Positions 34,645-41,812 of a DNA stretch of 55,516 bases are shown one piece after another. Made by a program: the position numbers and the translations under genes. The stretch is from positions 1-55,516 of the forward strand of contig JAKFFJ010000026.1 of the NCBI GenBank assembly GCA_036675265.1, written 5' to 3'. The stretch is from CAMPJU01 sp036675265 (GTDB lineage: Bacteria > Pseudomonadota > Gammaproteobacteria > Xanthomonadales > Xanthomonadaceae). The notes under the pieces are model-generated. The model had not been told where the DNA came from. It saw only the letters and a program-made list of their open reading frames with translations, and searched no databases. How positions within the stretch are numbered: position 1 is the first letter of the stretch; each line of letters opens with the position of its first letter.

Positions 34645-35409
34645 CTACCGTTGTTGGGTTGCCGGCGGTTGCCGGGCTTCGCGGCGAAGCTGCTCGCGCC
34701 GCGCCTCGATGCGCTGGCGGATCGCCTCCACCTGGGCCTCGGGTGTCGCCGCGGCTTCCGAATTGGCGGCGTTTTCCTCCGCCAGGGCGGCGGCCCGTGC
34801 CGCTTCCATGGCGGCCTTTTGCGCGTCGAGGGCCGCTGAGGCCGCCGACTCGTCGGCCATCGGGCGTGGCGGCCCCGCGGGCACCGGCGCGGCGCGCAGG
34901 TCCGCGCCGCCGTCGTAACTGCGCAGTTCCAGCGACTGCTCGCCATCGGGTCCCTCGAACACCGCGCCCCGCGGCGACAGCGCCACCAGCCGCCAGGACG
35001 GCGCGCCTTCCGGGGACTGGCCCACCCGCAGGCGGACCGATTCGCCGCCACCGGCCGGCTGCACGATGGCCATCTGCAGGCCCGGCGTCAGCAACACCCC
35101 GGTGAGCACGAAATCGAAACGCTCCTCGACCACTTCGCCCTCGCCTTCGGGCTCGAGCGAGAACGGTTGGGGCCGGCGGTCGGGCGACAGCAACGGGCGC
35201 CCGCTGATCTCCGCGTAGCCGGAGGGGGGCCCGAGCCGCCCCGCGACCGGCGCCGACGGCGTCGGAAGCGCCTGCGCCAGCGCGGGATCGTCGGGCAGGG
35301 GCGCGACGTGGCCACCCATCCCCGCGAGCGCCAGCAGCCAGAGCGCGAACGCCCAGGCCGCAGTCGCCCCGAGCAGCCAGGTGCGCGGGCCCGCGTCGTC
35401 AAGGCGCAC
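34645..35409 (-). CDS. gspN: Type II secretion GspC-type inner-membrane protein (XpsN-like, GTG start)
   Basis: The gene sits between gspM and gspD where Xanthomonas has xpsN, the protein that fills the GspC role linking the inner-membrane platform to the secretin. The 254 residues have one membrane segment (TWLLGATAAWAFALWLLALAG, residues 10-30) and a GspC-type HR domain (ISGRPLLSPDRRPQPF, FVLTGVLLTPGLQMAIVQPAGGGESVRLRVGQS, WRLVALSPRGAVFEGPDGEQSLEL). The last 80 residues (from about 175) are Ala/Glu/Arg-rich and look like a long coiled coil instead of a PDZ domain. The GTG start overlaps gspM by 11 bases. Confidence 0.88.
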   Translation of the reverse strand: MRLDDAGPRTWLLGATAAWAFALWLLALAGMGGHVAPLPDDPALAQALPTPSAPVAGRLGPPSGYAEISGRPLLSPDRRPQPFSLEPEGEGEVVEERFDFVLTGVLLTPGLQMAIVQPAGGGESVRLRVGQSPEGAPSWRLVALSPRGAVFEGPDGEQSLELRSYDGGADLRAAPVPAGPPRPMADESAASAALDAQKAAMEAARAAALAEENAANSEAAATPEAQVEAIRQRIEARREQLRREARQPPATQQR

Positions 35410-36037
35410 CGGCCACCTCCGTGGTTGCGGCGGGCATCGCGGCCGGTGCGGGACGCAGGTAGCCGACCAGCTCGAATGTCACGTCGACGCCGCCGTTGCC
35501 TTGCGTGCGGTTCGCACCCAGCACGTACCGGCGGATCGGCAGCATGTTGAAGTTGTCGACGAACAGGCGCGGCGATCCGCTTTCCAGTGCATGCAGCACG
35601 GCCGCCAGCTCGGGCACGCCGCACTGGACGTGCACCTGCACCGCGATCGGCACGTACCCGGCCTCGGGGGCCGCGCGGTTGACCGGCGTGCGGTTGGTGA
35701 TCGCGCACGCGGCATTGCCCGGGCTCGCCTGCGCCACCACGGTTTCCAGTCGCTGCACCAGCCCGGCGGTCGCCAGCTCCGCGGTCGCTTCGGGCAGGAA
35801 GCCCGACGCGCCCGCCTGCCGCGCACGCACCTGGGCCAGCGCGCGCTGCACGTCGGGCGCCTGCTGCAGGCGGGTGCGCACGCGCAGCTCGCGCTGCCGC
35901 AGGTCATCGATGCGTTCCTGCGCCTGGCGCATCGGCACGGTCCACCACGGATGGAGCAGCAACAGGTAGGCCAGCCCGAGCGCGGCGAGCAGCAGCGCCA
36001 GCGCCAGCCAGCGATCGCGGTCAGCGGTCCGGGCCAC
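35399..36037 (-). CDS. gspM: Type II secretion inner-membrane protein GspM (XpsM-like, GTG start)
   Basis: GspM pairs with GspL in the inner-membrane platform. The 212 residues show a short cytoplasmic N-terminus, one membrane segment (WLALALLLAALGLAYLLLL, residues 10-28), a coiled-coil stretch (RQAQERIDDLRQRELRVRTRLQ), and a periplasmic ferredoxin-like domain with VQRLETVVAQAS, VQVHVQCGVPELAAVLHALESGSPRLFVDNFNM. The start is GTG; it overlaps the end of gspL by 17 bases. Sequence conservation is low in this family, so the call relies on topology and position. Confidence 0.88.
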   Translation of the reverse strand: MARTADRDRWLALALLLAALGLAYLLLLHPWWTVPMRQAQERIDDLRQRELRVRTRLQQAPDVQRALAQVRARQAGASGFLPEATAELATAGLVQRLETVVAQASPGNAACAITNRTPVNRAAPEAGYVPIAVQVHVQCGVPELAAVLHALESGSPRLFVDNFNMLPIRRYVLGANRTQGNGGVDVTFELVGYLRPAPAAMPAATTEVAGAP

Positions 36038-37163
36038 GGGGCGCCTCCGTTCCGGTGGCGGCGGGCACCGGTCGCGTCGCGAGCTCCGCCACCAGCGAGA
36101 AGCGGTCGCGGCCAGTGCGCGGATCGGGTTGCAATGCGCCGGTCAGTGCTGGCGAGCGCCACAACGGGGACGGCTCGAGACGGCGCACCAGCGCGGATGC
36201 CTCGCTGCTCAGGCCGATCAACACCAGCTGGTCGCCCTCGATCGCGACCTTTTCCAGCCACGTGCCGTCAGGCAGCAGCCGGCTCAGTTCGTCCAGGATC
36301 TCCACGGTGGTGGGGCGCGCGGCGCGGCTGCGATCCAGGAAGGCCTGGCCTGCGACGATGGCCACGAGTTCCTGGCGTTCCGCCGCGATCCGGCGTGCCT
36401 CCGCGGCGCGGGGCGCGAGCTCGGCTTCGAAGGCGTCGGCGGCGTCGCGGCGGTTGTCGAGGACCTGCCACAGGCCGAGCAGCAGCGCGACCACGGCAAC
36501 TGCCGCCAGTGCCAGGTTCCAGCGGCGCCAGGGGTCGGCCACCTTGCGGCGCTGCCCGGGCGGCAGCAGGTTGGCGCCCAGCGGCGCGCCGCCCGCGCCG
36601 GCGAGGTCGACCCCGGCCAGCGTGCCTGCGAGCGCACCCAGTGCATCGCGATGGACCTGCAGTTGCGCGAGCGGCACGACCACGAGGTCGACATCGAGCT
36701 GGCCATCCGGGCGACGGCGCACGATCCGTGCGTCGTAGGCAACGTCGGTGGCGGCAAAGGGCGTCTGCCGGTCGATCTCGAAGGCGAGGACGTCGCGCAG
36801 CCGGTCGGCCGCGGCGGCAGGCAACGCCAGGCGCCGCACCAGGCCGCTGGCGGCGGGCAGCAGCAACCAGCGCGGCAGGTCGCCGAGCGCTTCGTCGGGA
36901 TCGGAAGGCAACGGCCGACGGCCCAGGTCGCGCAAGCCGTCGCCATCTTCCCGCCAGAGCTGGAGCACGACCTCGTCGTCGTCCCCGGACGAGGCGGACA
37001 CGTCGGGCGCGAGCAGGAGGCGGCCACGGTCGAGGCCCAGCACGCGGCGCCAGCGGCGCGGCAGCCATGCCGCGAGCGAATGCCCCCACCAGGCAAGAAA
37101 GCCGCCCGGCCCCGGGCCCAACCGGGCTCCGACGCGTCCGAGCCGGGCGCGCAGCGGGATCAT
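36021..37163 (-). CDS. gspL: Type II secretion inner-membrane protein GspL (XpsL-like)
   Basis: GspL recruits the ATPase GspE to the membrane. The 380-residue product has a cytoplasmic actin-like domain (ending about residue 225, with DVLAFEIDRQTPFAATDVAYDARIV, VPLAQLQVHRDAL, LGANLLP), a membrane segment (LALAAVAVVALLLGLWQVL), a coiled coil, and a periplasmic domain with TVEILDELSRLLPDGTWLEKVAIEGDQLVLIGLSSEAS, the PilN-like fold. The ATG at 37163 overlaps the gspK stop as ATGA, deciding against an ATG seven codons upstream. Confidence 0.92.
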   Translation of the reverse strand: MIPLRARLGRVGARLGPGPGGFLAWWGHSLAAWLPRRWRRVLGLDRGRLLLAPDVSASSGDDDEVVLQLWREDGDGLRDLGRRPLPSDPDEALGDLPRWLLLPAASGLVRRLALPAAAADRLRDVLAFEIDRQTPFAATDVAYDARIVRRRPDGQLDVDLVVVPLAQLQVHRDALGALAGTLAGVDLAGAGGAPLGANLLPPGQRRKVADPWRRWNLALAAVAVVALLLGLWQVLDNRRDAADAFEAELAPRAAEARRIAAERQELVAIVAGQAFLDRSRAARPTTVEILDELSRLLPDGTWLEKVAIEGDQLVLIGLSSEASALVRRLEPSPLWRSPALTGALQPDPRTGRDRFSLVAELATRPVPAATGTEAPRGPDR

Positions 37164-38026
37164 CGCGATGCCTCCTCCTCCCACTCAAGCGGCGTGTAGG
37201 TCGAACCGGGCAAGCCGGATCCGCCGGCGCGCACCACCGCCCGCAACACCGTCTCGCGACCATCGCGGAGCCGCGCGCGGCTGTCGATACTATACGTACC
37301 GCTACCGGCCCCAACGAGCGGCCCGATGCCGGGCAGCATCGGCGGCGGCAGGCCCGAAGCGGGGTCCCAGGACCGGCGCAACGCCAGCACGCGTTCAGCA
37401 TCCAGGCCGAGCGCCGACAGCACCGGTGCGGCGGCGAACGCCGCGTCCGGTCGCGGCCGCCCGCTGTGCACGGTGAGGTGGGGCGCGAGCCGCGCGAACA
37501 ACGCACGGTCCACGCCCAGCACCTGCTGCAGTTCCGAGACGTCCTCGAACGGCGCGTCCTTGGCGCCGTAGGGCAACCGGGCGGCCTGGTACTGCGGGTC
37601 TTCCGCGCCGCCCGCCGGCTGGGTGAGCGGATCCGGGTCGCGCCAGTCGAGGATCGCGGCGGCGACCGCATCGGCGTCGCGCCGCTCGCTGCCGGTCGCC
37701 CGCAGCAGCCCCGACAGCAGCGGCATGTCCGCGAGGTTGAGGTCGACCTTGCCGTGCTCGTCCACGGCTTCGACTTCGATCGTGGCGCCATGGTAGGTCC
37801 ACGCATAGGGGCGGCCGTCCGGGATCCAGATGAACCGTGGATCCTGTTCCGAAAGTCGCGCCAGCGCATGTTCCAGGCCGGCGCGCGCCGCCTGGCGGGC
37901 GACCACGCCGCGGGACAGCACCCGGCCCTGCAGGTGTTCCACCTGCGCGATCATCGCGAACGCACCGACCAGCGCGGCGAGCAACGCCACCAGCCACAGC
38001 ACCAGCAACAGCGCCGCGCCCTTCAC
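37160..38026 (-). CDS. gspK: Type II secretion minor pseudopilin GspK (GTG start)
   Basis: GspK sits at the tip of the pseudopilus with GspI and GspJ. The 288 residues start with a prepilin-like hydrophobic helix (MKGAALLLVLWLVALLAALVGAFAM) whose cleavage site would be the Gly at position 3, preceding A-A-L. This is followed by VDLNLADMPLLSGLL, AAAILDWRDPD and YGAKDAPFEDVSELQQVLGVDRALFARLAPHLTVHS, the GspK-specific helical domain and metal-site region. The GTG start overlaps the gspJ stop by four bases (GTGA, 38023-38026). Confidence 0.93.
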   Translation of the reverse strand: MKGAALLLVLWLVALLAALVGAFAMIAQVEHLQGRVLSRGVVARQAARAGLEHALARLSEQDPRFIWIPDGRPYAWTYHGATIEVEAVDEHGKVDLNLADMPLLSGLLRATGSERRDADAVAAAILDWRDPDPLTQPAGGAEDPQYQAARLPYGAKDAPFEDVSELQQVLGVDRALFARLAPHLTVHSGRPRPDAAFAAAPVLSALGLDAERVLALRRSWDPASGLPPPMLPGIGPLVGAGSGTYSIDSRARLRDGRETVLRAVVRAGGSGLPGSTYTPLEWEEEASR

Positions 38027-38736
38027 AGGCCTTCGCCCGATGCCGAGGTGACCGTGCCTGCCAGCGGCAGCGCGACCACCAGCCGCGGCCAGTCGCGTCC
38101 CTCGGCATCGCGCACCATGATCTCGACCTGCAGCGGCAACCTGTCGGGCGCGCGCCATTCCTCGCGCCATTCGCCAGGCCGGCCGTCCGCGTCGAGCGCG
38201 CGGTAGCGGAAACGCACCGCCTGCAGGTCGCGCGCCAGCGGCTCCGGTGGCGCGGGGTCGGCCGAAGGACCGACGTCCAGCGGTTGCTGGACGGCCAGCG
38301 ACAGCATGAGGTCGACGTTGTCGCCGCCGGCACCGTCGGCGACGTACAGCTCGTGGATGTACGGGCCGCCGTGCCCGAGATAGTCCGGCAGGTCGGCGAC
38401 GAAGCGCATGCGATCGGCCTGGCCGATGAACCGCACCGGCAGTCCCGTGTCCTGGTCGATCGCGAACGGGTGCGGCCTGGCGGCCACCAGGCGGGCACGC
38501 AGGAAACCGGCGACCGCGCGCATCCGTTCGTTGCGTTGCGCCATGGCTTCGCCGCGTTGCGCGGTGGCGGTGGCCGCGCGCAGCGTGGTGAACGCGAGCG
38601 CGAGTCCGGCGGCGAGCAGGACGGTGGCGAGCAGCACCTCGACCAGGGTGAATCCGCGCAGGGACCGGGCACGGACACGATGGTTGCCAACGCGTCGCCA
38701 CGCGTTGCGAACTCCGCTTTCAGCGGCTTCTGTCAC
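38023..38736 (-). CDS. gspJ: Type II secretion minor pseudopilin GspJ (GTG start)
   Basis: GspJ is a minor pseudopilin of the tip complex. The 237-residue precursor has an unusually long leader of about 30 basic residues before the prepilin peptidase site in RSLRGFTLVEVLLATVLLAAGLALA (cleavage after the Gly, with Glu+5). Its beta-rich body contains FIGQADRMRFVADLPDYLGHGGPYIHELYVADG, as in GspJ, and ends with VEIMVRDAEGRDWPRLVVALP. The GTG start is fixed by its 4-base overlap with the gspI stop (38733-38736); translation could also begin further downstream. Confidence 0.9.
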   Translation of the reverse strand: MTEAAESGVRNAWRRVGNHRVRARSLRGFTLVEVLLATVLLAAGLALAFTTLRAATATAQRGEAMAQRNERMRAVAGFLRARLVAARPHPFAIDQDTGLPVRFIGQADRMRFVADLPDYLGHGGPYIHELYVADGAGGDNVDLMLSLAVQQPLDVGPSADPAPPEPLARDLQAVRFRYRALDADGRPGEWREEWRAPDRLPLQVEIMVRDAEGRDWPRLVVALPLAGTVTSASGEGL

Positions 38737-39155
38737 AACCCACCTTCGCCATGGACCCACCGCAACGAGCGCACCGCCAGCCGCTCGCGCTCGCCACCAT
38801 CGCCCCATGCGACCACCAGTTCGAGTTCCAGCAGCCGCGGCGCGCGCAGGTCGCGCAGCGTGGCCGCGTGCGCGGCGGCCACCGGATCCGGGTCCTGCCA
38901 CTCCGCCACCTGCAGCGTCCAGCGGTAGCGTCCGTCCTCGAGCACGCCTTCGCGCGTTCCCGGCACCAGCGGTTCGCCGATGCCCACCTGGTGCAGGAGC
39001 GATTGCGCGTGCAGTGCGGCGCGACCGGCGTGTTCGGCGTTGCGCACCTGCGTGGTGGCGCGGGTCATGGCGCCGAGCAGCAAGGTCAGCGCGAAGGCGA
39101 GCAAGGCGAACGCCACCACGACTTCGATGAGGGTAAAGCCGCGCGCGGTCCTCAC
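38733..39155 (-). CDS. gspI: Type II secretion minor pseudopilin GspI (GTG start)
   Basis: GspI is the small minor pseudopilin that nucleates the tip complex with GspJ and GspK. The 140 residues begin VRTARGFTLIEVVVAFALLAFALTLLL, with the peptidase site after the first Gly and Glu at +5. The body contains HAQSLLHQVGIGEPLVPGTREGVLEDGRYRWTLQV, the typical GspI turn region. Length (about 120-140) matches the family. The GTG start overlaps the gspH stop by 4 bases (39152-39155), matching gspJ and gspK: three consecutive minor pseudopilins use GTGA junctions. Confidence 0.92.
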   Translation of the reverse strand: MRTARGFTLIEVVVAFALLAFALTLLLGAMTRATTQVRNAEHAGRAALHAQSLLHQVGIGEPLVPGTREGVLEDGRYRWTLQVAEWQDPDPVAAAHAATLRDLRAPRLLELELVVAWGDGGERERLAVRSLRWVHGEGGL

Positions 39156-39607
39156 GGCCCCGCCTCCGCGCGCGACACCGTCACCTCGCCCGTCAGCCAC
39201 GCGACATCGATGTCCCACGCCGCGTCGTCGCGCGCCAACCGGATCCGGCCGCCGGTCGCCGCGCCGTCCGGGAAGAACAGGATCGCGCCGACGCCCTCCG
39301 CCGGCTGCGCCTCGCGCGCGCCGGTGAACGTGACCGACAACCGTTCCGGGATCTCGCCGTCGCGCCCGTTCGGCGCGGTCCACGCATGCGCCGCGGGATC
39401 GACGGTGAAGGATTGCGGCTGGCCGGTGGAGATCGCGCGCGCCCGGGTGTAGCGCAGGTTCGCAGCCATTTCCTTGGCCGTCGACCGCAACGCCATGCCG
39501 CGGGAACCGCCGGTGACCGCGGCGGCGGCCAGCGCGGCGGCGAGCGCCAGGATCGCGACGACCAGCAGCGTTTCAAGCAACGTGAAGCCGCGCGCCCGTC
39601 GCATCAT
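39152..39607 (-). CDS. gspH: Type II secretion pseudopilin GspH
   Basis: GspH is a minor pseudopilin thought to lie below the tip. The 151-residue precursor starts MMRRARGFTLLETLLVVAILALAAALA, with cleavage after Gly7 and Glu at +5. It contains STAKEMAANLRYTRARAISTGQPQSFTVD, the GspH-family FimT-like helix-strand region, and a beta-rich tail ending RLARDDAAWDIDVAWLTGEVTVS. Two adjacent ATGs are possible starts, 19 and 22 bases after the gspG stop; no clear ribosome site separates them. Confidence 0.92.
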   Translation of the reverse strand: MMRRARGFTLLETLLVVAILALAAALAAAAVTGGSRGMALRSTAKEMAANLRYTRARAISTGQPQSFTVDPAAHAWTAPNGRDGEIPERLSVTFTGAREAQPAEGVGAILFFPDGAATGGRIRLARDDAAWDIDVAWLTGEVTVSRAEAGP

Positions 39608-39626
39608 GTTGCCGTGCCGCGGGCGC

Positions 39627-40055
39627 TCACTCGTACGCGATGTCGGCGTCGACCGAAGTGCCGCCCGGCTGGCGGTCGGCACCGAGGCTCAGCAGGCCGA
39701 ACGGGCCGGACTCCCCCGGCACCGTGTACCGGATCGGCTCGTTCCACGGGTCGTTCAGTTCCGGATCCCTGGCGTACGGGCCGAGCCAGCCGATGGCGCC
39801 CGGATCGGTGACCAGGTCGTCGAGCTCGGCGGGCAGCACGCCGGTGTCCATCTCGTAGGACTGGACCTTCTGCGCGAGGGTCTGCAGTTGCGACTTGGCG
39901 AGGTTCACCTTCGCGCGGTCGGACCCGCCGAGGATGCGGCTGGCCGCGAAGGCGACGATCGCGGCGATCAGCACCACGACGATGATGATCTCGATGAGGC
40001 TGAAGCCGCGCTGGCGCGCGGGGGTGGGTGGACGGGTCACGGGACGCTTGCGCAT
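39627..40055 (-). CDS. gspG: Type II secretion major pseudopilin GspG
   Basis: GspG is the main subunit of the pseudopilus. The 142-residue precursor has a basic leader and the cleavage motif ARQRGFSLIEIIIVVVLIAAIVAFAA (after Gly, Glu+5), LAKSQLQTLAQKVQSYEMDTGVLP, the calcium-loop region LVTDPGAIGWLGPYARDPELNDPWNEPIRYTVPGE and a final GADRQPGG. Start choice: ATG at 40055 has AAGGA 7 bases upstream; the ATG at 40070 has no ribosome site, so the shorter form is preferred. The prepilin peptidase GspO is not in the window. Confidence 0.95.
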   Translation of the reverse strand: MRKRPVTRPPTPARQRGFSLIEIIIVVVLIAAIVAFAASRILGGSDRAKVNLAKSQLQTLAQKVQSYEMDTGVLPAELDDLVTDPGAIGWLGPYARDPELNDPWNEPIRYTVPGESGPFGLLSLGADRQPGGTSVDADIAYE

Positions 40056-40096
40056 GTTCGGGTCCTTCATGTGGAACGGCAGCGGCCGAGTATTGC

Positions 40097-41314
40097 CTAC
40101 CCGATCGCCCCCGTCAGGTCGTAGAGCGGCATCAGCACCGCCATGATCACCACGCCGACCAGCAGCGCCATCACCACGGTGACCACCGGGACCAGCGCTG
40201 CCAGCATGCGGTCAAGGGCCAGGCCGGTCTCCTGCTCGAAGGTGTCGGCGGTCTTGAGCAGCATGGCGTCCAGGGCGCCGGATTCCTCGCCGACCTGGAT
40301 CATCTGCAACGCCAGGCGCGGGAAGCGCTTTCCGCGCGCCAGCGCCACGGACAGGCCGATGCCGTTCCGGACCTCCTCGGCGGCGGCGTCGACGTCCGCG
40401 GCGAGCGTGCGGTTGTCGAGCACGTTGCGTGCGATGCCCAGCGCGGACAGCAATGGCACGCCATTCTTCAGCAGCGTGCCGAGCGTGCGCGCCAGGCGCG
40501 CGGTCTCGAGCTTGGCGACCAGGGGACCCGCGAAGCGCTGGCGCAGCAACCAGGCATCAAGCGCCTCGCGCGTGGCCGGGTCGCGGCGCCGGCGGTCGAA
40601 CCACCACAGCGCCAGCGCCGGCGCCACGACCAGCAGCAGCCACCAGTCGCGCACGAACAGGCCCAGGCCGAGGATGAACCGGGAGAAGAACGGCAACTCC
40701 GCGTCCAGGCTCTCGTACATGGCGGCGAACTGCGGCACCACGTAGCCGAGCAGGAACAGCACGCTGAACCCGACGAGCACCAGCAGGATCGCGGGATAGA
40801 TCAACGCGTTGACGACGCGGCCCTTCAGCGCGCGCGTGCGTTCCAGGTAGTCGGCCAGCCGCGCCAGCGTGTCCTGCAGGCTGCCGCCCGCCTCGCCTGC
40901 CCGGACCATGTTCACGTACAGCCGGGAGAACGTGCCGTGCTGGCGTTCCAGCGCGGTCGAAAGGGACGCGCCGCCGCGCACGGCGTCGCGGACGTCGGCG
41001 ATCGTGCGGCGCGCGGACTCGTCCTCGGGCAGTTCCAGCAGGATGGTCAGCGCGCGGTCGAGCGGTTGCCCGGCGCCGAGCAGCGTGGCCAGTTGCTGGG
41101 TGAACTGCACCAGCCGCTGGCCGGCGAACGGATTCGACTTGAACAGCGTCCGCCAGGCCGGGTCCAGGCCGCCCTCGCTCGCAAGTCGCGCCTCCACCGG
41201 CAGGTGGCCCTGCTCCTGCAGCCGCAGCGCGACCTCGGCATCGCTGCCCGCCTCCATCTGCCCGTCCAGCAGCTCGCCCCGGGCATTCAGTGCCTTGTAG
41301 CGGTACAGGGCCAT
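40097..41314 (-). CDS. gspF: Type II secretion inner-membrane platform protein GspF
   Basis: GspF is the polytopic platform protein around which the ATPase GspE works. The 405-residue product starts MALYRYKALNARGELLDGQMEAGSDAE and has two repeated cytoplasmic helical domains (VQFTQQLATLLGAGQPLDRALTIL; LARTLGTLLKNGVPLLSALGIARNVL), each followed by membrane segments (ILLVLVGFSVLFLLGYVVP and the C-terminal ALVPVVTVVMALLVGVVIMAVLMPLY). Length matches the family. In known xps operons gspF follows gspE directly; here a 498-base insertion with a GIY-YIG gene separates them. Confidence 0.96.
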   Translation of the reverse strand: MALYRYKALNARGELLDGQMEAGSDAEVALRLQEQGHLPVEARLASEGGLDPAWRTLFKSNPFAGQRLVQFTQQLATLLGAGQPLDRALTILLELPEDESARRTIADVRDAVRGGASLSTALERQHGTFSRLYVNMVRAGEAGGSLQDTLARLADYLERTRALKGRVVNALIYPAILLVLVGFSVLFLLGYVVPQFAAMYESLDAELPFFSRFILGLGLFVRDWWLLLVVAPALALWWFDRRRRDPATREALDAWLLRQRFAGPLVAKLETARLARTLGTLLKNGVPLLSALGIARNVLDNRTLAADVDAAAEEVRNGIGLSVALARGKRFPRLALQMIQVGEESGALDAMLLKTADTFEQETGLALDRMLAALVPVVTVVMALLVGVVIMAVLMPLYDLTGAIG

Positions 41315-41340
41315 CGCGGGGTCAGGCGTCCCACTCGCCC

Positions 41341-41367
41341 GTCATTCCCGCGAAGGCGGGAATCCAG
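41341..41367 (+). repeat. Palindromic repeat unit C, left end of the GIY-YIG element
   Basis: A 27-base unit: GTC, stem ATTCCCGC, loop GAAG, stem GCGGGAAT, CCAG. It lies 26 bases upstream of the gspF ATG and 19 bases past the GIY-YIG stop. Unit D, on the far side of the nuclease gene, is its exact reverse complement over all 27 bases, so C and D form perfect terminal inverted repeats. Confidence 0.9.
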
Positions 41368-41386
41368 AGTCTTTGACGTTGCCGCG

Positions 41387-41680
41387 TCACGCCGAAATCT
41401 CGGGCCACAAATCGCTCCAGGTCGGGTTCCGTTCCTCGATCAGCCGGAGCTTCCATGCCCGGTTCCATTTCTTCAGCTGCTTCTCGCGGGTGATGGCTTC
41501 GACCATCCCGCCATGCAGTTCATACCAGACCAGCCGGCCCACATCGTATTTCTTCGTGAACCCTTCAGCCATGTGCTCCCGGTGCTGCCATGTCCGCGCG
41601 ACCAGATCGCTGGTGACGCCTGTATACAGGGTGCCGTTCCGGGCGCTGGCGAGGATGTAGACGGCGGGTTGCTTTTCCAT
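41387..41680 (-). CDS. Small GIY-YIG endonuclease (UPF0213/YhbQ-like) inside the gsp operon
   Basis: A 97-residue single-domain GIY-YIG protein. The two strands read VYIL (7-10, Tyr8) and LYTGVT (18-23, Tyr19); then come Arg29 (ARTWQHR), His33 and His36, and the metal-binding Glu66 in AITREKQLKKWNR. All catalytic-type residues of the family are present. It has the best ribosome site in the region (AAGGAGG, 9 bases before ATG) although it interrupts a tightly packed operon, as an inserted gene would. It is bounded by inverted palindromic repeats on both sides. The family has small uncharacterised members; a role in nicking the flanking palindromes is inference. Confidence 0.85.
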   Translation of the reverse strand: MEKQPAVYILASARNGTLYTGVTSDLVARTWQHREHMAEGFTKKYDVGRLVWYELHGGMVEAITREKQLKKWNRAWKLRLIEERNPTWSDLWPEISA

Positions 41681-41705
41681 GAACGGGGGCCTCCTTGCCC
41701 GGGTC

Positions 41706-41802
41706 CTGGATTCCCGCCTTCGCGGGAATGACGGCGGCGCGCTGGATTCCCGCCTTCGCGGGAATGACGGAATGGCTGGATTCCTGCCTTCGCGGGAATG
41801 AC
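41706..41802 (-). repeat. Three palindromic repeat units D, E, F, right end of the GIY-YIG element
   Basis: Three 27-base copies in the same orientation at 41706-41732, 41742-41768 and 41776-41802, separated by 9 and 7 bases. D and E are identical; F has one C-to-T change that leaves a G-T (G-U in RNA) wobble in the stem. All are inverted relative to unit C. The array begins 25 bases upstream of the nuclease ATG and ends 10 bases from the gspE stop, filling the spacer. Unequal spacing argues against a CRISPR array. Confidence 0.92.
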
Positions 41803-41812
41803 GGTTGGATAG

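Noticed and set aside
41706..41802. Three spaced direct repeats considered as a CRISPR array
   Set aside because: Spacers are only 7-9 bases, units are hairpins found singly elsewhere, and there are no cas genes.
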